In this document: piece after piece, positions 6,200 to 6,254 of the stretch
Numbering within the stretch: the stretch's first letter is position 1
How the letters are laid out: every line of letters begins with the position of its first letter
Origin: an uncultured Rhodospirillales bacterium
GTDB taxonomy: Bacteria > Pseudomonadota > Alphaproteobacteria > Acetobacterales > Acetobacteraceae
Length of the DNA stretch: 6,254 bases
NCBI GenBank assembly: GCA_903928045.1
Contig: CAIYPH010000326.1
Span: forward strand, 1 to 6,254
Direction of reading: 5' to 3'
The notes under the pieces: generated by a model
What the model saw: only the letters and a program-made list of their open reading frames with translations
The model's database searches: none
What the model was told of the DNA's origin: nothing
Program-made: the position numbers and the translations under genes

Positions 6200-6243
6200 A
6201 AGGGTGTTCTTTTTGTGAACAAAAAGAACCAAAAAAACTTTTC
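6200..6243 (+). terminator. AT-rich stem-loop C, probable end of the exporter-tupBA operon
   Basis: The arms 6206-6215 (GTTCTTTTTG) and 6220-6229 (CAAAAAGAAC) form a perfect 10-bp stem with a TGAA loop, beginning 10 bases after the tupA stop. It is followed by A7-C-T4 (6231-6242). As in element A, the T-run is offset from the stem. The segment is the inverse of 351-393 with one extra A. Its place directly after the last gene supports termination, and so suggests no further gene belongs to this operon. The structure is seen; the function is inferred. Confidence 0.65.
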
Positions 6244-6254
6244 GCTCTTATTGC

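Noticed and set aside
5092..6222. Long open frame on the minus strand opposite tupB and tupA, 376 codons
   Set aside because: Gly- and Asp-rich shadow. Its first residues (MFTKRTPF) come from the stem-loop repeat and recur at 371 for the same reason, which is not evidence of a shared peptide.

Overview
This is a strongly GC-rich window with dense coding, mostly C- or G-ending codons and AT-rich stem-loops between transcription units. The style fits an alphaproteobacterium of the Rhodospirillales/Acetobacteraceae type. That placement is inferred from composition and gene style and has not been tested by any search.

Layout: (i) 1-225 is the tail of a protein ending in a response-regulator receiver domain, probably a hybrid histidine kinase. 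(ii) 226-434 is non-coding and holds two AT-rich stem-loops in opposite orientation. (iii) 435-899 encodes a VOC/glyoxalase-fold metalloprotein on +. Its 3' end overlaps, tail to tail, a minus-strand alpha/beta-hydrolase (868-1995) that carries the complete residue set of an epoxide hydrolase. (iv) The hydrolase is joined by an ATGA stop/start overlap to an upstream minus-strand family 9 glycosyltransferase of the LPS heptosyltransferase type (1992-2978). (v) Divergent from it, with almost no gap, lies an MsbA-like half-size ABC exporter (3001-4752). (vi) Seven bases later come a tungstate permease (tupB, 4760-5398) and, by another ATGA overlap, a tungstate-binding protein (tupA, 5395-6195). 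(vii) A third copy of the AT-rich stem-loop (6200-6243) closes the cluster.

How the genes may fit together: the glycosyltransferase and the MsbA-like exporter share a start region and both point to envelope glycolipid synthesis and export. The VOC protein and the epoxide hydrolase could both act on small reactive compounds, but no substrate can be read from the sequence. The tup genes supply the binding protein and membrane channel for tungstate uptake. The dedicated ATPase (TupC) is not in the window, and the stem-loop right after tupA suggests the operon ends without it.

I do not see a clearly new multi-gene system. The points most worth following are the covarying stem-loop family, including a 43/44-bp inverted pair that brackets the cluster, the tup operon without its ATPase, and the tangled divergent start region around 2976-3028 with a C8 run. 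I saw no tRNA, rRNA, CRISPR array, transposase or attachment site.
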